Source of the DNA: Azoarcus sp031556475
Lineage (GTDB): Bacteria > Pseudomonadota > Gammaproteobacteria > Burkholderiales > Rhodocyclaceae
Reading direction: 5' to 3'
Assembly (NCBI GenBank): GCA_031556475.1
Contig: JAVBSY010000109.1
Span: 8,767 to 72,766, forward strand
DNA: 64,000 bases
The notes under the pieces were generated by a model that saw nothing but the letters and a program-made list of their open reading frames with translations, had not been told where the DNA came from and did not search any database. Made by a program: the position numbers and the translations under genes. Of the stretch, positions 24,969 through 32,844 are shown in pieces (position 1 is the first letter of the stretch; each line of letters begins with the position of its first letter).

Positions 24969-26069
24969 GTGACCGCAGTCCGCCGCCCCCCTTCGCCCGC
25001 GCCATCCCGCATCGCCGGAACGCTCAAGCTCCGCAAATCCGAGCCTGCCGAAACGCAACAGACGGCGGCCCCGCAAAGCCTGCCGCGCACCCAGGCCCCT
25101 CGTTCTCAGGCCAGCGCAAAACCCAAGCACGGCACAAGCGAAAAATCCGCTCCAAGGCAGCGTCCACCCGCGGCCACCGAGGCGCGAACCGACGCATCGC
25201 CCCGCACGTCCCCTCCCCGCGCATCTGCCGCCCGCACCACCGCCAGCGAGCGCCCATCGCCCACGCGTCGGCCCGATAGCGCAAAAAGGGACAAACCACC
25301 GCATCGCCCCCCCACCCAAGCGGCGGCATCGCCTGCCCAGACGGACGGCGTGCGCTTATCCAAGGTCATGGCCGAACGCGGCCTGTGCTCGCGGCGCGAA
25401 GCCGACGAACTGATCGAACGCGGTTGGGTGCTGGTCGATGGCCAGCGCATTTCCGAACTCGGCACCCGCATCTCACCGGACGCACACATCGAACTCGCAC
25501 CCGAGGCGCTACGGCATCAAGCGCGGCGCGTCACCATCCTGCTGCACAAACCGGTGGGCTACGTGTCCGGCCAGGCGGAAGACGGCTATCTGCCGGCGGT
25601 GACGCTGATCGGGCGCGACAACCAGTTCGACCGCGACACCGCCCAGCGCTTTCACCACTCGCAACTGAAAGGGCTTGCGCCGGCAGGCCGGCTCGACATC
25701 GATTCGACGGGGTTATTGGTACTGACGCAGGACGGGCGCATCGCCCGCCAATTGATCGGCGAGGATTCCAAGGTGGAAAAGGAATACCTCGTGCGCGTCG
25801 AAGGCGAACTCATACCCGACGGCCTCGCCCTGCTCCAGCATGGGCTTTCCCTCGACGACCGTCCGTTGCGGCCGGCACGGGTCGAATGGATCAACGACGA
25901 TCAACTGCGCTTCATGCTGCGCGAGGGGCGCAAACGGCAAATCCGCCGCATGTGCGAACTCGTCGGCCTCAAGGCCGTCGGCCTGAAACGGGTACGCATC
26001 GGCCGCGTCAATCTGGGCGACCTGCCCCCCGGCCAGTGGCGCTACCTGCGCGAGGACGAGAAATTCTGA
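24969..26069 (+). CDS. 23S rRNA pseudouridine synthase, RluF/RsuA-like, with a long basic N-terminal extension
   Basis: 366 residues from a GTG with GAGG about 8 bases upstream. The open frame extends further, but the extra 54 residues lack protein character. Residues 1-120 are Pro/Ala/Arg/Ser-rich and probably disordered. Then come an S4 RNA-binding domain (VRLSKVMAERGLCSRREADEL) and the catalytic domain with the Asp motif AGRLDIDSTGLLVLT. GRKRQIRRMCELVG matches the RsuA/RluB/E/F group. LLHKPVGYVSGQAEDG looks RluF-like; RluB is the alternative. The disordered tail is longer than in E. coli RluF. Confidence 0.88.
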   Translation: MTAVRRPPSPAPSRIAGTLKLRKSEPAETQQTAAPQSLPRTQAPRSQASAKPKHGTSEKSAPRQRPPAATEARTDASPRTSPPRASAARTTASERPSPTRRPDSAKRDKPPHRPPTQAAASPAQTDGVRLSKVMAERGLCSRREADELIERGWVLVDGQRISELGTRISPDAHIELAPEALRHQARRVTILLHKPVGYVSGQAEDGYLPAVTLIGRDNQFDRDTAQRFHHSQLKGLAPAGRLDIDSTGLLVLTQDGRIARQLIGEDSKVEKEYLVRVEGELIPDGLALLQHGLSLDDRPLRPARVEWINDDQLRFMLREGRKRQIRRMCELVGLKAVGLKRVRIGRVNLGDLPPGQWRYLREDEKF

Positions 26070-26174
26070 AAAAACGCCCCCGCACGCGGTAACGCCAAGC
26101 GTCACGACGTTCAATGCACCGTTCATCAGGCAACGAAACTACAGCCGGAAATCAGCCGTTATCCGCGACCCAAC

Positions 26175-26387
26175 TCAGTTGGTCGCCTTTTTTGCCCTTT
26201 TCCGCTTCGGCATCGCCGCGGCGTGTTCTTCGGACACGCCGCTCATGGACGCGAAGCACCCATCCAACGGGCATATCCGTCCATGCGGGCAGTCATGCTC
26301 GCGTGCGCACTCAAGTTGCGTCTCGTCGAGCAGAACCATCTCTTTGACAGCCTCGCAGCGGCCAATGGGAGAATCGATGAATGACAT
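26175..26387 (-). CDS. Small cysteine-rich protein of unknown function
   Basis: 70 residues, ATG with a strong SD (AGAGGAGG) 5 bases upstream, so it is a real gene despite its size. Five Cys (residues 11, 27, 33, 39, 44) with His 31 and 35 are spaced C-x15-C-x5-C-x5-C-x4-C, followed by a basic tail (PKRKRAKK). This suggests a small metal- or cluster-binding protein. I do not recognise a named family. A perfect FNR-type palindrome 126 bases upstream suggests control by oxygen limitation. Confidence 0.75.
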   Translation of the reverse strand: MSFIDSPIGRCEAVKEMVLLDETQLECAREHDCPHGRICPLDGCFASMSGVSEEHAAAMPKRKRAKKATN

Positions 26388-26464
26388 GATGGCCTCCTCT
26401 GATTTTCACTTCCGCGCCATCCTACCGTCCGTGACGGTTTTCGCTTTTTCGCGCGGGTCCACTA

Positions 26465-26764
26465 TTAATCTAGCCCCGGTGTGAAAAATTTGCGCGACGG
26501 AATGACGTTTTGTTGATCTGAATCAAATTTTTTCGGAAAGCTTCTCGTTTCCACAGGCATATTCTTCACTGGCTCGCTGCAATGCAAATCGCGAAACGGT
26601 CCGCGTCCGCGCTCCCACCCATCTCCGGGTGAAAACTGGGCGCAATGCTCCGCACCGTCGAACTTGCTGCGCCACAGGTACCACGGTGCCGGCGCGGCAA
26701 ACGACGGCAGCACGGTACAAACCAATATCGATGCGAACACTGCCGCTTTTCCCTTATTGCGCAC
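26465..26764 (-). CDS. Small secreted protein of unknown function
   Basis: 99 residues from a GTG with GGAGG 6 bases upstream; the start lies inside the last codons of the permease gene, 11 bases overlapping. It opens with a signal peptide (KAAVFASILVCTVLPSFAAPAP). The mature part begins WYLWRSKFDGAEHCAQFSPGDGW and has a second Cys in RDLHC, so one disulfide is possible. I recall similar small periplasmic proteins in betaproteobacteria but no function. The C-terminal 35 residues look less protein-like and cover the FNR-type site of the next gene. Confidence 0.6.
   Translation of the reverse strand: MRNKGKAAVFASILVCTVLPSFAAPAPWYLWRSKFDGAEHCAQFSPGDGWERGRGPFRDLHCSEPVKNMPVETRSFPKKFDSDQQNVIPSRKFFTPGLD
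26513..26526 (-). promoter_or_regulatory. Perfect FNR/ANR-type box
   Basis: TTGATCTGAATCAA matches the FNR consensus TTGAT-N4-ATCAA without mismatch. It sits 126 bases before the Cys-rich small gene. A -10-like TAATAG on the minus strand near 26462-26470 would place the box close to -61.5, an accepted FNR activation position. The box also lies inside the 3' part of the small secreted protein gene. Confidence 0.6.
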
Positions 26765-27953
26765 GCAGGGCCTCCACCACATCGAGCCGCGCCGCCCGCC
26801 GCGCGGGCAATACGCCGGCGATCAAGCCGATGGCAACCGCCGCCATCTCCGCGAACAACACGAAACGCCACGGCGTCGCCACCGGCAGCGCCGGCACGGC
26901 CAAACCGATAAGTTGCCCCAACACGGCGCCGACGACAAGGCCGAACAGCCCGCCGACAGCGGCGAGCACCACCGCCTCGCCGAGAAACAGGCCGAGCACG
27001 GTACGCCTGCTCGCACCCAGCGCGACGAGCAGGCCGATCTCACCGGTGCGCTCGGCCACGGCAATCGTCATGATAGTGACGATGCCGACGCCGCCGACCA
27101 GCAGCGAGATCCCGCCCAACGCGCCGACCGCGACAGTAAGGATGGTAAGAATGTTGGACAGGCTGGCGAGCATGTCCGCCTGGGTCGTCAAGGTGAAATC
27201 CTCGCGCCCGTGGCGCGCCACCAATACCTTACGGATCTCCTCGGCCGCACGCGCGGCGGGCACATGCTCGGCATACATGACGTTGATCTCGTTCAAGCCG
27301 TCGCGGTTGTACAGCGCGAGCCCGCGTGCGGCCGGGATGTATGCGATATCGTCGAGATCGACGCCGAGAAACTGCCCTTTCGCCTCCATCACCCCGATGA
27401 TCCGATAGCGCTCGCCGCCGATGCGCAAACGTTCGCCGAGCGCGTTGCCGCTGCCGAACAGTTCCTCCTTCAACTTCGCGCCGAGCACGGCGAAGGCCCG
27501 CGCGTTGGCGGGATCGTCCGGCGGCAGGAAGCGCCCGCCTTTCACCTTCATCGAATACACCCGGTCCATGTCCGGTCCCGCGCCGTAGATCATGGTGCGG
27601 CGCAGGCGGCCGTTGGCCTGCGCCTCGGAAGTGCCGAACACCGCAGGCGTCACGCCGGTGACGAAGGGCGCGCGCAGCAGCGCGACGGCATCGTCCAGCG
27701 TCAGTTCCCGCGTGGTCGACGGCAAACCCGGCGGACCGCCGCGCGCACCCTGTATCCCCGGCGTCACCTTGATGAGATTGGTGCCAAACTGGGTGAACTC
27801 CTTCAACACGAACTGGTGCAATCCCTCGCCAATGGAGGTGAGCAGGATCACCGCCGCGATGCCCACCGCGATCCCCAGCAGCGTGAGAAAACTGCGCAGA
27901 CGATGCGCCGCCAGCGCACGCAAGGAAAGGAGCAGGAAGTCCCGCCAGATCAC
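26754..27953 (-). CDS. MacB/FtsX-type ABC transporter permease (second of two)
   Basis: 399 residues from a GTG that overlaps the stop of the upstream permease (GTGA). The first membrane helix is around RSFLTLLGIAVGIAAVILLTS. A MacB-type periplasmic domain follows (residues 45-270), then three C-terminal helices (VAVGALGGISLLVGGVGIVTIM; MAAVAIGLIAGVLPA) and the conserved end PARRAARLDVVEALR. FtsX/MacB permeases are mechanotransmitters rather than classical pores. Two different permeases with one ATPase suggests a heterodimer. The MFP and ATPase genes lie 3 kb upstream on the same strand, beyond an AT-rich insertion. Confidence 0.9.
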   Translation of the reverse strand: MIWRDFLLLSLRALAAHRLRSFLTLLGIAVGIAAVILLTSIGEGLHQFVLKEFTQFGTNLIKVTPGIQGARGGPPGLPSTTRELTLDDAVALLRAPFVTGVTPAVFGTSEAQANGRLRRTMIYGAGPDMDRVYSMKVKGGRFLPPDDPANARAFAVLGAKLKEELFGSGNALGERLRIGGERYRIIGVMEAKGQFLGVDLDDIAYIPAARGLALYNRDGLNEINVMYAEHVPAARAAEEIRKVLVARHGREDFTLTTQADMLASLSNILTILTVAVGALGGISLLVGGVGIVTIMTIAVAERTGEIGLLVALGASRRTVLGLFLGEAVVLAAVGGLFGLVVGAVLGQLIGLAVPALPVATPWRFVLFAEMAAVAIGLIAGVLPARRAARLDVVEALRAQ

Positions 27954-29161
27954 GCGCGGCCTCCCAAGGCACGCACCGGGTCCAGCCGCGCGGCGCGGCG
28001 CGCGGGCATGACGCCGAACAACACCCCGGTGGCAAGCGCCGTGCCTAACCCGGCAATCACCGCCCAGTCCGGCGGCCACGCCGGCAGCACCGGATACGCC
28101 AGGCGAATTCCCCACGCCCCAAGCTGCCCCAGCAAAAAGCCGGCGATCGCGCCGGCAAACGAAAGCAGCACGGCCTCCATCAGGAAAGCGCGGCGAATGT
28201 CGCCGCCCGTGGCACCAAGCGCCTTGAGCAAGCCGATTTCACTGGTGCGCTGGGTGACGGCGACGAGCATCACGTTCATCACCAGCACCCCGGCCACGGC
28301 GAGACTGATCGCGGCGATGCCGGCCACGCCGAAAGTCAGTGCACCCAGAATGCGGTCGAAGGTGCCGAGCACCGCGTCCTGGGTAATCAGCGTCACATCC
28401 AGTTCGCCTTCGTGCCTTGCGCGCAGGATGCCCTCCATCTGCCGCAGGGCAGGGCCGACGGCATCGCGGTCGCGCGTTTCGGCCATGATGCGGAACAGCG
28501 TATTGGTGTTGAACATCGACAGCGCCGTCGCCACCGGCACCACCACCACCTCGTCGGCATTCATGCCCAGGCCGGAACCGGCAGGCGCCGTCACGCCGAT
28601 CACCCGCAGCCGCGTATCGCCGACCCGGATCATGCGCCCGATGACGGGCTCCGAACCGAACAACTCATTCCGCAAGGTCGCGCCGATCACCGCCACCGCC
28701 GTCGCGCGGGAAAAATCCTCCTGCGGCAGAAAACGCCCCTCCGCCATCTGGTAATGGCGAATGCCCACATAATCCGCCGTGGTGCCGATAACGACGGTTT
28801 CGCGCAGCTTGCCGCCGACCGCAATTTCGGAGTTGCCCACCGCCAACGGCGCCACGCGCGTTACCAGCGGCGCGCGCAGCAGCGCGGCGGCATCCTCCAC
28901 CGTCAGATCGCGCGGCGTATTGGTGATGAAACTGCCCGCGTTGACCCCGCCGGTTTCGCTACGCCCCGGCAGCACGATGACCAGATTCGCCCCCAGCGAC
29001 GCGAACTGCCCCACCACGTAGCGCCGCGCGCCATCGCCCAGCGCCGTCAACACCACCACCGCCGCCACCCCGATCGACATCGCCAGCACCATCAACGCCG
29101 TGCGCAACGGATAACCGGTGGCGGCACGCACGGCAAAGCGGAACGTATCGGCAGGCGTCAT
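27950..29161 (-). CDS. MacB/FtsX-type ABC transporter permease (first of two)
   Basis: 403 residues with the same layout as its neighbour: helix 1 near RTALMVLAMSIGVAAVVVLTA, a MacB periplasmic domain, three helices (ISLAVAGVLVMNVMLVAV; VLLSFAGAIAGFLLGQLG; AVIAGLGTALATGVLFGV), and the end PARRAARLDPVRALGG. RTSEIGLLKALGA is the usual coupling motif of the family. ATG start, 40 bases after the stop of the thioesterase gene. It is 4 bases coupled to the second permease and probably forms a heterodimer with it. Confidence 0.9.
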   Translation of the reverse strand: MTPADTFRFAVRAATGYPLRTALMVLAMSIGVAAVVVLTALGDGARRYVVGQFASLGANLVIVLPGRSETGGVNAGSFITNTPRDLTVEDAAALLRAPLVTRVAPLAVGNSEIAVGGKLRETVVIGTTADYVGIRHYQMAEGRFLPQEDFSRATAVAVIGATLRNELFGSEPVIGRMIRVGDTRLRVIGVTAPAGSGLGMNADEVVVVPVATALSMFNTNTLFRIMAETRDRDAVGPALRQMEGILRARHEGELDVTLITQDAVLGTFDRILGALTFGVAGIAAISLAVAGVLVMNVMLVAVTQRTSEIGLLKALGATGGDIRRAFLMEAVLLSFAGAIAGFLLGQLGAWGIRLAYPVLPAWPPDWAVIAGLGTALATGVLFGVMPARRAARLDPVRALGGRA

Positions 29162-29201
29162 GCGATTCTCGAACCCGACGCAAACGACAAGGGCGGCAAA
29201 A

Positions 29202-29648
29202 CTACCGGGCAGCGGTTTCGCGCTTGGCCTGAAGCCTGGCGTCGAAACGCTCCCGCACGATCACGAAGCGTTCGTGCCGCCCCACGGAAATCTCATCGAC
29301 GCCATCGTGCGCCCGAACATCGAACACCAGCTTCTTCCCCTCGACCGCGACCAGTTCCACCCGCACCGTCACCTCCAGCCCCGGCGGCGTCGCCGCCGAA
29401 TGGCTGACATCGATATGCGTGCCGACCGTCTGCTCCAACGGCCAATCCAGATGCGGATTGATCGCCTTGATGCACGCCCATTCGAGCAGGCCCACCAGGA
29501 ATCCCGTGGCGAAAACCTCCGGCATCGCCACGAATTCTTCCGCCTCGGGATAAAGCGCGGGGACGGTTTTGTTTGCGGGAACGATGAAGCGGTGTTCGTA
29601 TTGGATGCCTGATTTCAGCGAGTTTTTCAAGCGATTCGTCTCCAACAT
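29202..29648 (-). CDS. Hotdog-fold thioesterase, FlK-like
   Basis: 148 residues (142 if it starts at the TTG at 29630, which has GGAG upstream; the ATG has none). The segments MPEVFATGFLVGLLEWACI and GTHIDVSHSAATPPG place the Thr, Glu and His of fluoroacetyl-CoA thioesterase (FlK)-type hotdog proteins. Such proteins hydrolyse small acyl-CoAs, and most genomic members have unknown substrates. It lies just before the two permeases and may simply share their transcript. A 16-bp palindrome lies 2 bases upstream of the ATG. Confidence 0.8.
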   Translation of the reverse strand: MLETNRLKNSLKSGIQYEHRFIVPANKTVPALYPEAEEFVAMPEVFATGFLVGLLEWACIKAINPHLDWPLEQTVGTHIDVSHSAATPPGLEVTVRVELVAVEGKKLVFDVRAHDGVDEISVGRHERFVIVRERFDARLQAKRETAAR

Positions 29649-29650
29649 TT

Positions 29651-29666
29651 ATATTGATATCAATAT
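29651..29666. promoter_or_regulatory. Perfect 16-bp palindrome upstream of the thioesterase gene
   Basis: ATATTGATATCAATAT is self-complementary and stands in AT-rich DNA directly before the ATG at 29648. The position and symmetry suit a dimeric repressor operator. It marks the edge between GC-rich operon DNA and the AT-rich island at 29.65-30.97 kb. Confidence 0.45.
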
Positions 29667-29845
29667 CATATTAATAAGCGCGAATGGAAGATGATTCAAC
29701 ACGAAACAAGTAATAACAGGATCAGCGACCGCAGGCGTACAGGCCAGGACAAAACGAAGGAGTACATGCAACGTATCAGCACATCAATGCGTTTAGCATT
29801 TTGCTGCACCTGCGTTATCGTTAAGATCGAACGTAATACAATGAA

Positions 29846-30742
29846 TCAAATGCTGAACACATCTTTTTCCGGTACACCTGCGGCAATCAGGGCGTCAATC
29901 TTTAGTGCATGCAGCAGGACGATAAATGCTGCAGTCTTTAGGGGGTTTCCACGGCCGGCGAGAGCTACTCCGCTGAGTGCGGCAGTTCCCATAATTGCCC
30001 AACCAACCGGGCCACTCAGAACCCCGACAAAGGTAGATGCCCCGGTATAGGCCGCAAATGGAAGTGTCACGCCTACCGCACCAGCCGTCGCCGCAATAGT
30101 AGTGCTCATTGCGGTGTAAAAGGCGAACCCCTTGAATGCCACCGTAGAGGACAGTACCGCCAATGCTCCCGCGCCACTCAGAGTGGCAACAGCCGCCTTG
30201 TCTTTTATCGCCCCGTTCGGATCGATTTTCGCAAGCCACTCTTCCCTCAGAGGCAGAGTCTGTTCGTCCCATTTTTGAACGAAAAACAGTTTGCACAGTT
30301 CGTTCTCAAGAGCAAAAGTCGGTGCCGTCTGGACGACTATCTCAGGAATACCGGCTCCACCACACACCCAGGTTACGAGCTCATGATAATCGAGCTTCGT
30401 TTTGTCACGGAACGGATACACCAAGACATTACTTGAGAGCCACAGGGCATGCTTCTGGATATCCAAAATATCTTGATCGCTACCCTTGAGCAGCGCTTCA
30501 TCGGCATCAGCGTCTAATATACCGAGCGATTTTTTAAAACAAAGCATCACATCGGTAGGAAGTGCATTTAGGAAATCGTAAAAATGACTGGCGGTCCACT
30601 TTTCCTTTTGTTTGACGAACGGAGCTGCGTCCGCGATTGATCGTCGTTTTTTCACAAACAAGCCGAATACCCCCAGCAACGATGCCAGAAAAATTAGAAA
30701 ATATCTCCGACTAAAGCCCGCCTTTGCTGAGTTCGAGCTCAT
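29846..30742 (-). CDS. Unrecognised membrane-associated protein on an AT-rich island
   Basis: 298 residues; GGGA lies before the ATG. The N-terminus FSRRYFLIFLASLLGVFGLF is a membrane helix with a twin-Arg-like SRRYFL start. The middle (45-180) is hydrophilic and helical. Residues 190-290 are Gly/Ala-rich and hydrophobic (ATLSGAGALAVLSSTVAF; AGAVGVTLPFAAYTGAST; GVLSGPVGWAIMGTAAL), giving two or three membrane segments. That hydrophobic Gly-rich end recalls YaaW-like and pore-forming proteins, but I would not name a family. Codon use and base composition are clearly lower in GC than both sides, which suggests recent acquisition. It separates the ATPase from the rest of the efflux operon. Confidence 0.75.
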   Translation of the reverse strand: MSSNSAKAGFSRRYFLIFLASLLGVFGLFVKKRRSIADAAPFVKQKEKWTASHFYDFLNALPTDVMLCFKKSLGILDADADEALLKGSDQDILDIQKHALWLSSNVLVYPFRDKTKLDYHELVTWVCGGAGIPEIVVQTAPTFALENELCKLFFVQKWDEQTLPLREEWLAKIDPNGAIKDKAAVATLSGAGALAVLSSTVAFKGFAFYTAMSTTIAATAGAVGVTLPFAAYTGASTFVGVLSGPVGWAIMGTAALSGVALAGRGNPLKTAAFIVLLHALKIDALIAAGVPEKDVFSI

Positions 30743-30970
30743 ATTTCCCTCAGTGGTTAACCTATGAACACAACAGATGGAAAAGCAAATCCTTTTTACA
30801 GCCTATTTGAATTTTTCCTGCGAATTAATCCGTACAAAAAAACAAACTCAGCCGCCTGTCAGCCGCCTGAATAAATTATTGACCTTGTTCGCAAAGATGC
30901 TTCGCACAGCAATCATACATAAGAAAATATTCGGCGGAGCCTCGCTTGAAGATCTGTACAGCATACTCCA
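30743..30970 (-). other. AT-rich spacer with an orphan ribosome-binding site after the ATPase gene
   Basis: The ATPase stop lies in GAGGAGGTAATGG, a strong SD directly followed by two ATG codons. Each opens only a frame of 30-40 codons (for example MEYAVQIFKRG...) in AT-rich DNA. This looks like the former junction to the next operon gene, now broken by the island. No complete gene is seen here. Confidence 0.4.
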
Positions 30971-31651
30971 TTACCTCCTCACATCCTGCTTCAACATCCC
31001 ATCTTCCATCAGCAGCCGGCGACATGCACGCGCGCCCATATCCGGATCGTGGGTAACGACGATAAGGGTAGTGCCAGCGGCATTGAGGGCTTCGAGCAGA
31101 TCGGTGACTTCCTGCCCGGTGGCGCGGTCGAGGTTGCCGGTGGGTTCGTCGGCAAGAAGCATGGCCGGGCGCATGATGGTGGCGCGGGCGATGGCGACGC
31201 GCTGACGCTGGCCGCCGGATAGTTCGTCGGGACGGTGGCCTGCGCGGGTATCGAGGCCGAATTCCTTCAAGGCTCGAGCGACCCGGGTGTTGCGCTCGGC
31301 GGCGGGGATGCCTGCAAGCGTCATCGGCAGGGCGATGTTTTCCGCCGCGCTCAGCCGGGGCACGAGGTGGAAGCTCTGGAACACGAAACCGATGCGGTTG
31401 CGCCGCACCTCGGCCTGTTCGTCGGCGGAAAGCTGGGTGACGTCGCGCCCTTCGAGACGGTAGGTGCCGGCGTTGGGGCGGTCGAGCAGGCCAAGCAGGT
31501 TGAGCAGCGTGGATTTGCCCGAGCCGGACGGGCCCATGACGGCGACGTACTCGCCGGCTTCGATGGTGGCGCTGACCGCGTGCAGGGCGTGGACCTGGCT
31601 ATCGCCGAGGGTGAAGATGCGTTCGATGCCGTCGAGTTCGATCTGCGCCAT
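30971..31651 (-). CDS. ABC transporter ATPase of the MacB/LolD type
   Basis: 226 residues starting MAQIELDGIERIF. Walker A GPSGSGKSTLLNLLG, Q-loop FVFQSFHLVPR, signature LSGGQRQRVAIARA, Walker B MLLADEPTGNLD and the switch His in VVTHD are all present. The size and GNLD motif fit the stand-alone ATPases that work with FtsX/MacB permeases. It starts 8 bases after the stop of the MFP gene. Its permeases are the pair at 26.75-29.16 kb. Confidence 0.92.
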   Translation of the reverse strand: MAQIELDGIERIFTLGDSQVHALHAVSATIEAGEYVAVMGPSGSGKSTLLNLLGLLDRPNAGTYRLEGRDVTQLSADEQAEVRRNRIGFVFQSFHLVPRLSAAENIALPMTLAGIPAAERNTRVARALKEFGLDTRAGHRPDELSGGQRQRVAIARATIMRPAMLLADEPTGNLDRATGQEVTDLLEALNAAGTTLIVVTHDPDMGARACRRLLMEDGMLKQDVRR

Positions 31652-31659
31652 CGTCGGCG

Positions 31660-32811
31660 TCAGCGCGGGCGCGCCGTTTCGGCGACGGCATGGGCGCCGG
31701 CCTTGACCCCTTCGCGTTCGAGCGAGGTGACGACGTGTTCGCCGGCGGTCAGCCCATCGGTGATTTCGGTGTATTCCCAGTTGGCCACGCCGGTTTTGAC
31801 CGTGCGTTCGGCAAGCGTGCCGTCGGCACCGAGAATAAGTACGCGGTTGCCTTCGCGCAGCGCGCTGGTGGGAATGCGCAGGACGTCGGCACGGCTGTCG
31901 AGAACGATTTCCACATCCACGCTGTAGCCGACGAGCATACCCTTGGCCTCGTCCGGGTGGTCGAAGTCGACATCCACCTCGACGGTGCGCGCCTGCTTTT
32001 CCACCGCCGTGATGTACGGGGCGATGCGCTTGACGTGGCCTGCGTAGGTCTTGTCCGGCAGCGCGTCGAGCTTGATGCGCACGGGCTGGCCTGGCTGGAT
32101 CTTGGGGGCGTCGACTTCGTCCATCGGCGCCTTGACGTACAGGCAGGAGTCGTCGATGAGATCGATGGCCGGCGGCGTCGGCACGCCCGGCGGCGAGGGG
32201 GTGGAGTACTCGCCCAGTTCGCCGGTGATTTTCGCCACCGTGCCGGCGAAGGGAGCGATGAGCAGGGTGCGCTGGCGGTCGGTAGTGGTGGCTTCGATCT
32301 GGGCCTGCGCCGTGGCGGCGTCGGCGTTGGCGCTGTTGCAGGCGGCGCGCAGTGCGCGGGCGTCGAAGCGGATTTTTTCCTCGGCACTGGCGGAGACAAA
32401 GCCGCGCTTGACCAGTTCGGCCTGTCGCGCGGCTTCGTGGTCGGCGTTGTCGGCCAGCGCACAGGATTGCTGCGCGCGCCGGTTGGCGGAATCGAGCTGA
32501 GCGCGGTTGACGGCGAGGCGGGCTTCGAGGTCGTCGTTCCACAACTTCATCAGCACCTGCCCGGCCTGGACGCGATCCCCTTCCTTGACGCCGAGAAAAT
32601 CGATGCGCCCGCCGATGATGGTGGACATCTTGGTGCGCTGGCAGGCTTCGATTTCACCCGCGCGCGTATTCGACAGCGTGGCCTCGACCTGGCCGCGCGC
32701 CACTTCATGCACGGCCACCGCCACCGGCTTGGGCCGCGCCATCCACCAGCCAGCGACGACGAGAACGACGAGCGCAAGGAGGAAAACGGCGAAGCGGCGG
32801 ATGATTTTCAT
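31660..32811 (-). CDS. Membrane fusion protein (periplasmic adaptor), MacA/HlyD-like
   Basis: 383 residues: an N-terminal anchor (FAVFLLALVVLVVAGWWMA), a lipoyl-like half near GRIDFLGVKEGDRVQAGQVL, a helical hairpin (LAVNRAQLDSANRRAQQ... AQAQIEATTTDRQ, residues 95-175), a barrel and a membrane-proximal domain (VDVDFDHPDEAKGMLVGYSVDVEI). It joins inner-membrane transporter and outer-membrane channel. It is first in the efflux operon on the minus strand. No outer-membrane factor gene is in the window. Confidence 0.9.
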   Translation of the reverse strand: MKIIRRFAVFLLALVVLVVAGWWMARPKPVAVAVHEVARGQVEATLSNTRAGEIEACQRTKMSTIIGGRIDFLGVKEGDRVQAGQVLMKLWNDDLEARLAVNRAQLDSANRRAQQSCALADNADHEAARQAELVKRGFVSASAEEKIRFDARALRAACNSANADAATAQAQIEATTTDRQRTLLIAPFAGTVAKITGELGEYSTPSPPGVPTPPAIDLIDDSCLYVKAPMDEVDAPKIQPGQPVRIKLDALPDKTYAGHVKRIAPYITAVEKQARTVEVDVDFDHPDEAKGMLVGYSVDVEIVLDSRADVLRIPTSALREGNRVLILGADGTLAERTVKTGVANWEYTEITDGLTAGEHVVTSLEREGVKAGAHAVAETARPR

Positions 32812-32844
32812 TGGTCGACGTGAGCGCTGACCTGTCCGGTTTAC

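Noticed and set aside
26664..28754. A 696-codon plus-strand frame
   Set aside because: It lies antisense to the two ABC permeases, which have membrane helices and family end motifs. The frame is low-complexity Arg/His/Ala sequence.
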